Shown piece after piece: positions 31,725-40,675 of a stretch of 64,000 nt of DNA; within the stretch, counting starts at the first letter, position 1, and each line of letters opens with the position of its first letter. The translations under genes and the position numbers were made by a program. The notes under the pieces were generated by a model. The model was given only the letters and a program-made list of their open reading frames with translations, made no database searches and had not been told where the DNA came from. This stretch comes from JACPIA01 sp964655995. GTDB taxonomy: Bacteria; Patescibacteriota; Minisyncoccia; Phycocordibacterales; XYD1-FULL-46-19. The stretch covers positions 1 through 64,000 of the forward strand of contig CAZZPK010000003.1 of NCBI GenBank assembly GCA_964655995.1, given 5' to 3'.

Positions 31725-33913
31725 GTTTTGTCGCTGCAGCGCTCGGGGATGGTCTTGGTGCCCGTCATCATTAAGTGAGGGCAGGGACCCTGCTCGCGGG
31801 GGTAACCACAGATTTTGCCCGTCGGTTTGCTTTTAATAATATGTTTGCATTTGGGGTAATTAGAGCAACCGTAAAAGAGGCCAAAGCGGCCGCGCTTCTC
31901 TACCATGGTACCTGATTTGCAAATCGGGCAGGTCACGCCGGTGTCACCCTGCTTCTCCGCATTCTCATCTTTTTTAATAAATTTGCATTTAGGGTAGCGA
32001 CTGCAAGCCACAAACATACCGTAACGCCCCTCGCGCGAGACCAATTTGCCTTGGCCACACTCCGGGCACATCTCGCCCGTCTCTTTGGGGCCCTCTAGCA
32101 CATTACCTTCCAGGGTCCGGGCGCCGGTGCAGTCGGGGAAGCGGGCGCAACTGTAAAACTTGCCGGTGCGGCCCAATTTAATAATCATTTTGCCGCCACA
32201 TTCAGGACACTTCATCTCCGCCGGAGCGGGGCCCAAGTCGGTAATTTTAGGAATGTCTTTTTTCTCCTTTACCGCTTTGGTAAACGGTGTGTAAAAATCT
32301 TTTAAGGTTTTGGCGTACTCGCGTTTGCCGGCGGCAATCTCGTCGAGCTCATTTTCCATCTCGGCGGTAAAGGAGTCGCTGATGTAATTGCCAAAATGAT
32401 TCTCCAAAAAAGTGCTGACCACCTCGCCGGTCTCGGTGGGCTTGAGTGCGCGGCCGTCCTTCTCCACATAGCCGCGGTCAATAATGGTTTTGATGATGCT
32501 TGCATAAGTGCTGGGACGGCCGATGCCCCGCTTCTCAAGCTCTTTAACCAAACCGGCCTCGGTATAGCGCGGTGGCGGCAGAGTCTCTTTGCCCTCGGAC
32601 TCTAGTTTAAGGAGCTTGGCCTCGTCGCCGACATTTACTTTGGGGAGCTCCACCTCCTCGCCGCGGGCTGCCGGGTCGGCCAGGAGCCAGCCCGGGGCGA
32701 TCACGCGCGAGCCATTGGTGGCATAAAGCGGCACTCGAACATCGCTGGCCTTTAAAGTGATTTTAGTCCGCTTGATTATCGCCGCCGGCATTTGGCTCGA
32801 GATGGCGCGCTGCCAAATGAGCTCGTAGAGCTTTTTTTCTTGAGCGCTAGCGCCGGCACTTTTAACTAGAGCGTGAGTGGGGCGGATGGCCTCGTGGGCC
32901 TCCTGAGCATTTTTACTTTTTGTTTGATAAGCGTGTCGCTCAAATAAATTAGCGCCAAATTGTTTGGCGATGGCCTGCTCGATCTCGGCAATGGCCACCG
33001 TACTTAAATTAGTACTGTCGGTGCGCATATAGGTAATGTGTCCGGCCTCGTAAAGTTTTTGAGCCAGGCGCATGGTGACGCTTGGCGAGTAGCCCAAGCG
33101 CGAGGAGGCCGTCTGTTGGAGGGTGGAGGTGGTAAACGGCGCGCGTGGCTGGCGCTTGGCCTCGCTCTCCTCCACATCATTAATTTGCCAAGTTGATTTT
33201 TGGCCACAAGCAACGATGTCGAGTGCCTCAGCCTCGGTCTTGGGCTCGACAGTGCAAGTGGCGGGCATCTCGGTACCGTCTTTCAGTTTAAAGAGTCCGG
33301 TAAGGACCCAAAAGGCCTCGGGGATAAAGGCTTTAATTTCGCGCTCGCGCTCGACTAAAATGCGGAGCGCCGGCGATTGGACGCGCCCGGCCGAGAGGCC
33401 GTAGCGCACCTTTTGCCAAATGAGGCCCGACAAGTCGTAGCCGAACAAACGATCTAAAACTCGACGAGCTTCTTGAGCTCGGCGGAGGTCGTCGTCAATG
33501 TCCCGCGGATTTTTAATCGCCTCCTGCACGGCCTCTTTAGTAATCTCATGGAAGACAACCCTCTTAAGTTTGTTATTTGTTATTTCGGATTTTTTATTTC
33601 CGAGATTTAAAATCTCGGCGACGTGCCAAGCAATAGCCTCGCCCTCGCGATCCGGGTCGGTGGCCAGTAAGATCTCGCTAGACTTTTTAGCCAAGCTTTT
33701 TAAATCACTAACCACTTTCTCCTTCCCCTTGCTGATCTCGTAGTGGGGGATAAAGCCGCCTTTAATATCAATGGCGTTTTTATTTGATTTAGGCAGATCG
33801 CGAATGTGGCCCACCGACGCGCGGACGGTGTACTCATTATTTAAATATTTCGCAATCGTCTTGGCCTTCGCCGGTGACTCGACAATTAACAATTTTATTC
33901 CATTAGCGCTCAT
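31688..33913 (-). CDS. topA: DNA topoisomerase I
   Basis: Relaxes negative supercoils by single-strand passage. The 741 residues start with the Toprim domain (LLIVESPAKAKTIAKYL, ATDPDREGEAIAWH), contain the active-site Tyr in ITYMRTDSTNLS, and end with three zinc fingers (CPECGGKM, CPECGQGKL, CPICKSGTM, each with a second Cys pair) and a fourth Cys/His cluster (CSDKTCPNHH). It is full length. It overlaps the start of the relA/spoT gene, linking supercoiling and stringent-response genes in one operon. Confidence 0.95.
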   Translation of the reverse strand: MSANGIKLLIVESPAKAKTIAKYLNNEYTVRASVGHIRDLPKSNKNAIDIKGGFIPHYEISKGKEKVVSDLKSLAKKSSEILLATDPDREGEAIAWHVAEILNLGNKKSEITNNKLKRVVFHEITKEAVQEAIKNPRDIDDDLRRAQEARRVLDRLFGYDLSGLIWQKVRYGLSAGRVQSPALRILVEREREIKAFIPEAFWVLTGLFKLKDGTEMPATCTVEPKTEAEALDIVACGQKSTWQINDVEESEAKRQPRAPFTTSTLQQTASSRLGYSPSVTMRLAQKLYEAGHITYMRTDSTNLSTVAIAEIEQAIAKQFGANLFERHAYQTKSKNAQEAHEAIRPTHALVKSAGASAQEKKLYELIWQRAISSQMPAAIIKRTKITLKASDVRVPLYATNGSRVIAPGWLLADPAARGEEVELPKVNVGDEAKLLKLESEGKETLPPPRYTEAGLVKELEKRGIGRPSTYASIIKTIIDRGYVEKDGRALKPTETGEVVSTFLENHFGNYISDSFTAEMENELDEIAAGKREYAKTLKDFYTPFTKAVKEKKDIPKITDLGPAPAEMKCPECGGKMIIKLGRTGKFYSCARFPDCTGARTLEGNVLEGPKETGEMCPECGQGKLVSREGRYGMFVACSRYPKCKFIKKDENAEKQGDTGVTCPICKSGTMVEKRGRFGLFYGCSNYPKCKHIIKSKPTGKICGYPREQGPCPHLMMTGTKTIPERCSDKTCPNHHPHKLKS

Positions 33914-34039
33914 GTGTTATGTAAGTATTACCTAAAACCTAGTATGTTAGCAAATTAGTTACGCTTCTAACTTTCTATATTATTGTATTTTATTAAATTG
34001 CTCCATTTTGCTGCCATGGCATTATTTTGGTGCAATTAG

Positions 34040-34068
34040 TTGACGAAAAATGATATTAGGTGTATAAT
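34040..34068 (+). promoter_or_regulatory. Consensus promoter of the 34157 gene
   Basis: TTGACG (34040-34045) and TATAAT (34063-34068), 17-base spacer, leader about 80 bases. The rest of the 243-base gap after topA holds nothing else I can identify. Confidence 0.8.
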
Positions 34069-34156
34069 AGATAATGGATGGTGAATTGGTCCAAGTATAT
34101 ACTTGTCCCTATATCATTAAGATAAATGGCAAAATTCCAAAAAGGAGAAAAACGCC

Positions 34157-34810
34157 ATGTTTGACAGACAGACCAAGAAGTTTGCGTCCGCAGTAGTTGA
34201 TGCTCTGCCGGAGGTGGATGAGGATGTAATGCAGGGTTGGATCGGTAACCCAAAGGCTTTGCAAGAAGTCTTAAAAAAGGCTCTTTGTCCGCCAAACCCA
34301 ACTCCCTCGATCCTCGAGTTCATCTCGACGATCGTCATTCCCGCAACCACCGGCAAGTTCGTCGCTCGCGAGAAGTTCGTTCGTGACACTGGTCGCAAAG
34401 CCAAGGTCAAGATCAGCTATCTCGGCGACAACTTCACCGAATGGTTCCTCTCGGACTCCGGCAAAACCGAAGACCCGATCAGCGAACAAACCCTGCGCTA
34501 CTCAAAACTGCGCAAGGCATCGGTGGACGGTCCAATCATCGCCGAACTCGGCGGTGCGGAGAAGTCGGAAACGACGCTCTCCGAGATGTTTGCCCTCATG
34601 GAAAAGCAGGGCAAGGGCGAAGATGGTGTTCTCCTGAACAACGGCTACGCCAACATCTTCTACATCAAGGACCAAAATGGTGTGTTGCGTACCGTCGTCG
34701 TCATCTGGATTGATGTCGGCTGGGATGTCGATGCGGACTCCGTCGGGGACCCGGGCAGTTGGCGTGATGGCCGTCAGGTGTTTTCCCGCAATTCTGTTCT
34801 CGAATCCTAG
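34157..34810 (+). CDS. Orphan protein of the Shine-Dalgarno class, 217 aa
   Basis: Soluble protein without membrane helices. Recognisable blocks are KFVAREKFVRDT, KVKISYLGDNFTEWFL, ETTLSEMFALMEKQGKGEDG, NNGYANIFYIKDQNGVLRTV and DGRQVFSRNSV. I believe such proteins recur as an expanded family of unknown function in Patescibacteria, but I cannot check that here. The ATG follows AAGGAG by eight bases. Codons favour AAG, ATC, GTC and TTC, unlike the AAA/TTT-rich core genes. Strong promoter and terminator make it a self-contained unit. Confidence 0.7.
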   Translation: MFDRQTKKFASAVVDALPEVDEDVMQGWIGNPKALQEVLKKALCPPNPTPSILEFISTIVIPATTGKFVAREKFVRDTGRKAKVKISYLGDNFTEWFLSDSGKTEDPISEQTLRYSKLRKASVDGPIIAELGGAEKSETTLSEMFALMEKQGKGEDGVLLNNGYANIFYIKDQNGVLRTVVVIWIDVGWDVDADSVGDPGSWRDGRQVFSRNSVLES

Positions 34811-34859
34811 GAACCTTTGGCTCCGGCGCAAGCCTGATCCTTTGTCCCTTGAACACTTT

Positions 34860-34898
34860 GACCCTCGGTCTGCTTCGGCGGATTGGGGGTCATTTTTT
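34860..34898 (+). terminator. Terminator of the 34157 gene
   Basis: GACCC/GGGTC stem with inner pairing around TGCTTCGGC, followed by ATTTTTTTAT. It ends just before the dprA stop codon on the other strand. Confidence 0.8.
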
Positions 34899-34901
34899 TA
34901 T

Positions 34902-35765
34902 TTACACTAATCGTAATTCGCCTAAGCTTTCGATAATTAAGCCTTTGATTTCCATCATCGCTAAAGTGGCGTTGGCGTCGCCGGTGGCCAGGCCCGAGCG
35001 GGCGATCACTTCGTCACGCGGCAGCGGCTCTATAGTCAATAATTCTAAAATAATCTTTTCTTTATCGGAAGCGTTATCAAATAAAGTGGGCTGGCTAACC
35101 ACGCCCACTTGTATCAAATCAAAGACATCTAAAATATGTTCCGGTTTAGTTACCACCGTGGCGCCGCGGCGGATCAATTCGTTAGTGCCGGCAGTGCTCG
35201 GGCTAAAAATGGATCCCGGTACGGCCAGCACCTCGCGGTTATACTCAAGCGCCAAGCGCGCCGTAATTAAAGTGCCCGACTTTTCGCCTGCCTCGATTAC
35301 CAGTGTCGCTTTAGCCAAACCGGCCATTAAGCGATTGCGGCGAGGGAAGGTGTGCAAACCCGCCGGCATTTTGGGCTCAAACTCGGAGACGAGTGCACCG
35401 CCGCCGGCCACGATCTCATCCGCTAGACGGCGATTAGAGTGGGGGTGTAAAACCTGGCGATCGAGTCCCGAGCCGGGGAAGGCGATGGTGGGTAGCCGTG
35501 CTTTTAACGCCGCCTGGTGAGCAATGGTGTCTATACCTAACGCGAGTCCGGACACAATCGCTACCGGATAGCCGCGGAGGCCGGCAATCAACTTCTCGCA
35601 CACCTCGCGGCCATACTGCGAGAATTTGCGCGAGCCCACCACTGTGAGTAAATGATACTCTGGTCCGGGCAAAGCGCCCTCAATAAATAGCTTGGCCGGC
35701 GGCTCGGGGATCTCGGCTAGGTACGGTGGGTAGTCGTCGGCTGCCAGCGTCCTAATCTCGGCCAT
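34902..35765 (-). CDS. dprA: DNA processing protein A (natural transformation)
   Basis: Binds incoming single-stranded DNA and loads RecA. The 287 residues have the Rossmann-like DprA core (LLTVVGSRKFSQYGREV, IVSGLALGIDTIAHQAAL, GLHTFPRRNRLMAGLA, EKSGTLITARLALE) and a C-terminal winged-helix (DEVIARSGLATGDANATL). The frame is open upstream to 36203, but that part is antisense to serS; ATG 35765 is nine bases after TACAAT (complement of 35775-35780). DprA supports DNA uptake in this organism. Confidence 0.93.
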   Translation of the reverse strand: MAEIRTLAADDYPPYLAEIPEPPAKLFIEGALPGPEYHLLTVVGSRKFSQYGREVCEKLIAGLRGYPVAIVSGLALGIDTIAHQAALKARLPTIAFPGSGLDRQVLHPHSNRRLADEIVAGGGALVSEFEPKMPAGLHTFPRRNRLMAGLAKATLVIEAGEKSGTLITARLALEYNREVLAVPGSIFSPSTAGTNELIRRGATVVTKPEHILDVFDLIQVGVVSQPTLFDNASDKEKIILELLTIEPLPRDEVIARSGLATGDANATLAMMEIKGLIIESLGELRLV

Positions 35766-35805
35766 ATGTGGTGTATTGTAACAAATTTTGCTATTCTGGG
35801 AGACA

Positions 35806-37083
35806 ATGTTAGACATTAAATTTATTAAGGAGAATCGCGAGTTGGTGGAGGAGGCGATCAAAAACAAGCGCGCCGAGGCGGTAGACTTGGATCGCTTACT
35901 CGAGTTGGCCGAGGAGCGGCGCTCTTTGCAGCAGGAGCTCTCCGAGTTAAACCAAAAGCGCAATGCCGTGGCGGCCGAGCGCAATATTGAGGAGGGTAAC
36001 AAGTTAAAAACAGCCGGCCAAAACCTCAAAGACAAAATCGATACAGTAGAAAAGGAGTTTATTTCCCTGATGATCAAACTGCCCAATATCCCATCTCCGG
36101 ATACGCCGCTGGGCGAGGATGAGTCCGGCAACAAAGTTGTCCGCGAGTGGGGCGAAAAGCCCGTCTTTGATTTTGAGCCTAAGCCGCATTGGGAGTTAGG
36201 CAAAGCCCTTGATTTAATTGATTCTGAGAGAGCGGGAGATATCTCCGGTGCTCGTTTTGCTTACCTTAAAAAAGATCTCGTTTTATTGCAGTTTGCTTTA
36301 ATTCAATGGGTGTTTTCAATTTTAACTAATGAGGAGACTTTAAAAAACATTATCGACGAGGCCGGTTTAACTGTTAGTCCAAAAGCGTTTGTGCCGATAC
36401 TGCCGCCCGTAATGATGAAGTCGGCGGTGATGAACCGGATGGCCCGCCTGCATCCCATCGATGATCGTTATTTTTTTGAGAAAGATGATCTGGTTTTAAT
36501 TGGCAGCGCCGAGCACACCATGGGGCCGCTCCATATGGATGAGACTTTGCCGGAGGAGGCTTTGCCGATACGCTATGTCGGCTACTCGACCGCCTTTCGC
36601 CGCGAGGCTGGCTCTTACGGCAAGGATACCAAAGGGATTTTGCGCCAGCACCAGTTTGATAAAATCGAGCTGGAGACTTTTTGCCTGCCCGAGCACTCGT
36701 ATCAGGAGCAGGACTTGCTGGTGGCGATCCAAGAGTATTTGCTACGCAAATTAAAATTGCCTTATCAGGTGGTGCTGGTATGCACCGGCGATATGGGCAA
36801 ACCTGATCATCGCCAAATCGATATTGAGACTTGGATGCCTGGGCAAAAAACTTACCGCGAGACGCATAGCGCCGATCTGATGCAGGGCTATCAGGCGCGA
36901 CGGCTTAACACTCGGGTTAAGCGGGTAAGCGGGCAAACCGAGCATGTCCATATGAATGATGCCACCGCTTTTGCTCTCGGTCGTACCCTGATCGCCATCA
37001 TGGAGAACTATCAGCAGGCCGATGGTACGATTGCGGTGCCGGCGGTACTGCAGTCTTATTTGGGGCGGTCAGTCATTTCCTAA
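35806..37083 (+). CDS. serS: Seryl-tRNA synthetase
   Basis: Charges tRNA-Ser. The 425 residues begin MLDIKFIKENRELVEEA, continue with the long antiparallel coiled-coil arm (about 25-105) and the class II core (RFAYLKKDLVLLQFAL, motif 2 FRREAGSYGKDTKGILRQHQF, motif 3 near GRTLIAIMENYQ). The frame opens at 35788, but homology starts at 35806, and a TATTCT -10 (35792-35797) ends eight bases before it. Promoters of serS and dprA are divergent and close together. Confidence 0.95.
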   Translation: MLDIKFIKENRELVEEAIKNKRAEAVDLDRLLELAEERRSLQQELSELNQKRNAVAAERNIEEGNKLKTAGQNLKDKIDTVEKEFISLMIKLPNIPSPDTPLGEDESGNKVVREWGEKPVFDFEPKPHWELGKALDLIDSERAGDISGARFAYLKKDLVLLQFALIQWVFSILTNEETLKNIIDEAGLTVSPKAFVPILPPVMMKSAVMNRMARLHPIDDRYFFEKDDLVLIGSAEHTMGPLHMDETLPEEALPIRYVGYSTAFRREAGSYGKDTKGILRQHQFDKIELETFCLPEHSYQEQDLLVAIQEYLLRKLKLPYQVVLVCTGDMGKPDHRQIDIETWMPGQKTYRETHSADLMQGYQARRLNTRVKRVSGQTEHVHMNDATAFALGRTLIAIMENYQQADGTIAVPAVLQSYLGRSVIS

Positions 37084-37089
37084 TTTTAT

Positions 37090-37953
37090 ATGTCTTTGTC
37101 GCGCAAGGAGCTTTTGGAGCGTTCCATTAAGCTGCGCCGCCGCGAGCGCTCGCGGCGGCGCTATCTCTCGCTTTTTTTGGCAGCGCTGGCCTTAATTTTG
37201 ATTGTCTTTTTGGTCGAGGCGCCTTGGCTAAGGGTGCAAACGGTAGCTGTGTCCGGCAACAAAGTGGTGCCAACCAGTGAGATCGTTGCCTTGGTCGAGT
37301 CGCTTACGGCCGGGCGCTATTTTTATCTGATCCCCAAAAACCACATCTTGTGGTATCCCACCGAGAGCGTCCGCGCGGGTCTGCTCTCGGTTATACCGCG
37401 CCTCCACAATGTTTCCGTTTACCGCCAAGGTTTTACCGCCGTAGAGGTGGCGGTGGAGGAGCGCTCGCCGCTCGCGCTCTGGTGCGTTGGCGAGTCGCGA
37501 GACAAATGCTTTTTTATCGATCAAGCCGGTTTGGTATATGCCCCGGCGCCCTGGTTCTCCAGCGCTCTCTTTTTTGAGGTCAGAGCCACCAGCGCGCCCG
37601 CTGTTTTGCCGGCCGAGCCGGTACCGGCGATACATTTGCTTAAATTGGCGCGTTTTGCCGAGGCTGGCCAGGCGCTCCTGGGCTCAAGCACCAGCACGGC
37701 CACGCGCTTTGAGTCGGCGGAGCTCTTGCCGGCCGGCGATGCCGCTTTTACCGTTAGGCAATACGGCATCGGCGCGCCACTTTCTTGGCAGCTCCGTCTT
37801 AATTTAGACCAAGACTTGCTGATCGCCGGCCGCAATCTGGCCTCGGTTTGGCACTCTAACGCTTTCCAAAAAGAGTTTGGCGCCAAACGCGGCCGACTCG
37901 AGTACATTGATATCCGCTTTGGCAACAAAGTATTTTACAAATTTGCGCCCTAA
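37090..37953 (+). CDS. ftsQ: FtsQ/DivIB-like cell-division protein
   Basis: A 287-residue bitopic protein with a basic cytoplasmic start (RSIKLRRRERSRRRY), one membrane helix (about residues 26-42), and a POTRA domain (LRVQTVAVSGNKVVPTSEIVALVES...), then PRLHNVSVYRQGFTAVEVAVEERSPLALW, the classic FtsQ beta block. FtsQ links early and late divisome proteins. It is outside any dcw cluster, six bases downstream of serS. Identification rests on architecture and the POTRA motif. Confidence 0.82.
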   Translation: MSLSRKELLERSIKLRRRERSRRRYLSLFLAALALILIVFLVEAPWLRVQTVAVSGNKVVPTSEIVALVESLTAGRYFYLIPKNHILWYPTESVRAGLLSVIPRLHNVSVYRQGFTAVEVAVEERSPLALWCVGESRDKCFFIDQAGLVYAPAPWFSSALFFEVRATSAPAVLPAEPVPAIHLLKLARFAEAGQALLGSSTSTATRFESAELLPAGDAAFTVRQYGIGAPLSWQLRLNLDQDLLIAGRNLASVWHSNAFQKEFGAKRGRLEYIDIRFGNKVFYKFAP

Positions 37954-37968
37954 CGGCATAGTAGGCTC

Positions 37969-38943
37969 ATGAGCACTATTTGGGAGACTTTACCGCGGCC
38001 GATCATCACCCTGGCCCCCATGGCCGACGTTACCGACTCGGCCTTCCGCCAAATTATTGCCGGCTGTGGGAGCCCGGATTTGTTTTTTACCGAGTTTGTC
38101 TCGGCCGACGGCTTGTGCTCGGACAAAGGGCGGGCCAAGCTCTTGCGCGAGCTTTACTTTACGCCCAGCGAGCAGCCGATCATTGCCCAACTGTTTAGCG
38201 CCAAACCGGAGAAAATGCTCGAGGCCGCTAAGTTGGTGGCCGGTCTTGGTTTTGCCGGTATCGACATTAATATGGGCTGTCCCGATCGGACCATAGAGAA
38301 GCAGGGCGCCGGCGCCGCTTTAATCAAAAATCATTCACTCGCTCAAGAGGTCATTGCCGCGGCTAAAGAGGGGGCGGGCTCGCTCCCGGTCTCCGTCAAA
38401 ACGCGTTTAGGTTACAATCAGCTAGAGTTTGAAAGTTGGGGCGCTAAATTACTCGAGGCTAAGCCGGCGGCGATTACTTGGCATTTGCGCACGCGCAAGG
38501 AGATGTCTAAAGTGGCGGCTCATTGGGAGTTGGCACGCGAGGTGGTGGCGCTCGCTAAAGATACTAGTGTTTTAACTTTAGCTAATGGCGATGTTAAAAC
38601 GGTGGCCGAGGCCAAACAAAAAGCGGCGGAGTATGGTTTAGATGGCGTGATGTTGGGGCGCGCCATTTACGGTAACCCTTGGCTCTTTGCTGAAAAAGAG
38701 GTAACTCCCAAAGAACGTCTAAATAAACTACAAGAGCATGTAGAGCTGTTTGAAAAGCTGTATCGCCCCGGTCCCATCAATGACCAGCTCTTTGGCGGCC
38801 ATACCAAAAACTTTGCCGTGATGCGCAAATTTTTTGGCGCTTATGTTAAAGATTTGCCTAATGCCGCTCGAGTGCGCGAGGCGCTAATGGCGGCCGAGAC
38901 GGCGGCCCAAGTGTCTGCTATACTAAAAAGCGCCCATGTCTGA
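37969..38943 (+). CDS. tRNA-dihydrouridine synthase
   Basis: Flavin enzyme that reduces uridines in the tRNA D-loop. The 324-residue TIM barrel shows LAPMADVTDSAFRQII, GIDINMGCPDRTIEKQGAGAAL with the catalytic Cys, VSVKTRLGYN, LANGDVKTVAEA and GVMLGRAIYGNPWLF (FMN phosphate site). Which Dus subtype it is cannot be decided by eye. A CATAGT box lies shortly before the ATG. It overlaps dnaX by eight bases. Confidence 0.92.
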   Translation: MSTIWETLPRPIITLAPMADVTDSAFRQIIAGCGSPDLFFTEFVSADGLCSDKGRAKLLRELYFTPSEQPIIAQLFSAKPEKMLEAAKLVAGLGFAGIDINMGCPDRTIEKQGAGAALIKNHSLAQEVIAAAKEGAGSLPVSVKTRLGYNQLEFESWGAKLLEAKPAAITWHLRTRKEMSKVAAHWELAREVVALAKDTSVLTLANGDVKTVAEAKQKAAEYGLDGVMLGRAIYGNPWLFAEKEVTPKERLNKLQEHVELFEKLYRPGPINDQLFGGHTKNFAVMRKFFGAYVKDLPNAARVREALMAAETAAQVSAILKSAHV

Positions 38944-39985
38944 AACGACGCTTTATCGCAAATATCGGCCGGAGAGTTTTTCCAAAGTTATCGGCCAAGA
39001 TCACATTGTCTCGGTGCTTAAGGGCTCGCTCAAAGAGGGCAACACCGCCCACGCTTATTTATTTTACGGCTCGCGCGGCACCGGTAAAACGAGCGTCGCC
39101 CGCATTTTGGCGCGCGAACTCGGCTGCCGCGGCCACGATTTATACGAGATCGACGCCGCCTCTAATCGGGGTATCGACGAGATCCGGGCGCTCCGCGAGG
39201 CAGTTAATACTCTACCTTTTGAGTCTAAGGTCAAAGTTTACATTATCGACGAGGTCCACATGCTCACCAAGGAGGCGTGGAATGCGCTCCTTAAAACGCT
39301 GGAGGAGCCGCCGGCGCACGTGGTGTTTATTTTAGCGACGACTGACTTGGCCAAGGTGCCCGACACTATCGTCTCGCGCTGCCAAACTTTTACCTTTAAA
39401 AAACCGTCAAACGAGGTGCTTAAAAAGTTGGTGGCCAGTGTCGGCAAAGAGGAGGGTTACGCTTTTGACGAAGGGGCGGCCAGTATTTTGGCTTTTTTGG
39501 GCGAGGGCTCCTTCCGCGACACTCTCGGCTTGGTCCAAAAAGTAATTAGTGCAAGTTATGATAAAAAAATTACCGCTAAAGAGGTGGAGCAGGTAACCGG
39601 CGCGCCAAACTCGTGGCTCGTTTACAATTTAATTTTAACCACGCTCAATCGCGATTTAGCCGGGGCTTTGAGCGTGGTGGCGCAGGCGGTGAGTGAGGAT
39701 AAAGATATTAATTTGTTTATCAAACTGTTGCTCCGCGAGGTGCGGCTGGCAATGCTCCTTAAATACTCGCCAGCCTTGAAGACGGAAATTTTTAGCGAGA
39801 CCGACAAAGAGGAGGAAAAGTTTTTAACCGAGGTGGTGGCCAAACCGGCAAGCACTATGCTTCCGGATCTCCTCCGCGAGCTCCTCGCCGCCTCGCTCCG
39901 ATTGGAAAATCCCTATTTACCTCAACTCCCCCTGGAGCTGGCCTTGATTAAATTGTTGGGGGAAGACAAAACTAATTTGACATAA
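38936..39985 (+). CDS. dnaX: DNA polymerase III subunit gamma (short DnaX without zinc module)
   Basis: Clamp-loader ATPase. The 349 residues include YRKYRPESFSKVIGQDH, Walker A GSRGTGKTS, EIDAASNRGIDEIR, Walker B IIDEVHML, and the sensor LATTDLAKVPDTIVSRC. Between Walker A and EIDAASN the protein has only ARELGCRGHDLY: the four-cysteine zinc module of typical DnaX is deleted. The tau-specific C-terminus is also absent. TATACT at 38919-38924 precedes the ATG by 11 bases, inside the dus 3' end. Confidence 0.9.
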   Translation: MSETTLYRKYRPESFSKVIGQDHIVSVLKGSLKEGNTAHAYLFYGSRGTGKTSVARILARELGCRGHDLYEIDAASNRGIDEIRALREAVNTLPFESKVKVYIIDEVHMLTKEAWNALLKTLEEPPAHVVFILATTDLAKVPDTIVSRCQTFTFKKPSNEVLKKLVASVGKEEGYAFDEGAASILAFLGEGSFRDTLGLVQKVISASYDKKITAKEVEQVTGAPNSWLVYNLILTTLNRDLAGALSVVAQAVSEDKDINLFIKLLLREVRLAMLLKYSPALKTEIFSETDKEEEKFLTEVVAKPASTMLPDLLRELLAASLRLENPYLPQLPLELALIKLLGEDKTNLT

Positions 39986-40005
39986 AATAACCTTTGGTTT
40001 ATAAT
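39977..40005 (+). promoter_or_regulatory. Perfect consensus promoter of the 40058 gene
   Basis: TTGACA (39977-39982) and TATAAT (40000-40005) with a 17-base spacer, overlapping the end of dnaX. The leader is about 45 bases and ends in GGGAGGAG. Confidence 0.85.
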
Positions 40006-40057
40006 AAAAAAAGAAGCTGATCGCGGTGATCGGCTAGGAAAAATTGGGAGGAGAAAC

Positions 40058-40570
40058 ATGTCCACTTTGGAGTGGTTGCGGGAAGAGTTAGATAAGATCG
40101 ACATGTCCGAAGTCGATTCGATCATTTTTCCAGAAGGCCCAGAGAAAGGTGAGGTCGAGGTCAGTGTTGTCGAGGATGCCGAGGTCAAGAAGATGTTTAT
40201 TTTGATCAAACGTCTCCAAAACAAACTAGACGAGCTGGCTCTGGTTAATATCCCGATTTTACGGCGACAAATTAAGAAATTTTTTCTCGGTCAGGAGGGT
40301 GACAATGATGATGAACTGACCATTATTAACGCCAGGGCCGAGATTGATGTCTTGGGCCAACAAATTTCCTTGGTCAAGAAGCTGAAATGGCTATCGATCA
40401 GAATGGGATTGACGCCGGAACAGCATATACTCACCTACCAATATGACAGTATCCGGATTGGTCGGGGTTGGAAGATTTTTGCCTACAATCATTCAGCTAC
40501 TGTCTTGGTACCAACGGGTCTCGACGAATTAGCCGGTCTGATGAGTGAGGCACAGCCCACTAGGCACTAA
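40058..40570 (+). CDS. Orphan helical protein, paralogue of the 41795 gene
   Basis: A 170-residue protein of unknown function. It starts MSTLEWLREELDKIDMSEVD and shares with the product of 41795 the pattern WLRxELDxI...E, then ED..(L/V)KK(M/L)F.L...L, and near the end I(R/K).GW(K/Q). It is predicted mostly helical, acidic, with no membrane segment. SD GGGAGGAG precedes the ATG. It begins a locus of four genes with repeated promoters around an OMP-decarboxylase-like gene. Confidence 0.65.
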   Translation: MSTLEWLREELDKIDMSEVDSIIFPEGPEKGEVEVSVVEDAEVKKMFILIKRLQNKLDELALVNIPILRRQIKKFFLGQEGDNDDELTIINARAEIDVLGQQISLVKKLKWLSIRMGLTPEQHILTYQYDSIRIGRGWKIFAYNHSATVLVPTGLDELAGLMSEAQPTRH

Positions 40571-40581
40571 AAGTTTTCTTT

Positions 40582-40604
40582 GCCCTGCCTTGCGGGGCTT
40601 TTTA
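40582..40604 (+). terminator. Terminator of the 40058 gene
   Basis: GCCC(TGCCTTGCG)GGGC hairpin followed by TTTTTA; the T-run is also the first part of the 44-base promoter repeat. Confidence 0.7.
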
Positions 40605-40642
40605 TTGACTAAATTTTAAAAAATCGGTAGGGTGGGGGAGGA
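40599..40642 (+). repeat. 44-base promoter repeat, copy 1
   Basis: Identical over 44 bases to 41515-41558. It spans the T-run of the upstream terminator, TTGACT (40605-40610), a 17-base spacer, TAGGGT (40628-40633) and a G-rich start of the leader (GGGGGAGGA). It drives the pyrF-like gene at 40676. Confidence 0.85.
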
Positions 40643-40675
40643 AAATAACGAGGCCTTTAATAAGGAGAAAAAACT

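Noticed and set aside
34902..36203. 433-codon minus-strand frame suggesting a longer DprA
   Set aside because: The extra 146 N-terminal residues are antisense to serS, do not resemble DprA, and a -10 box directly precedes the internal ATG at 35765.
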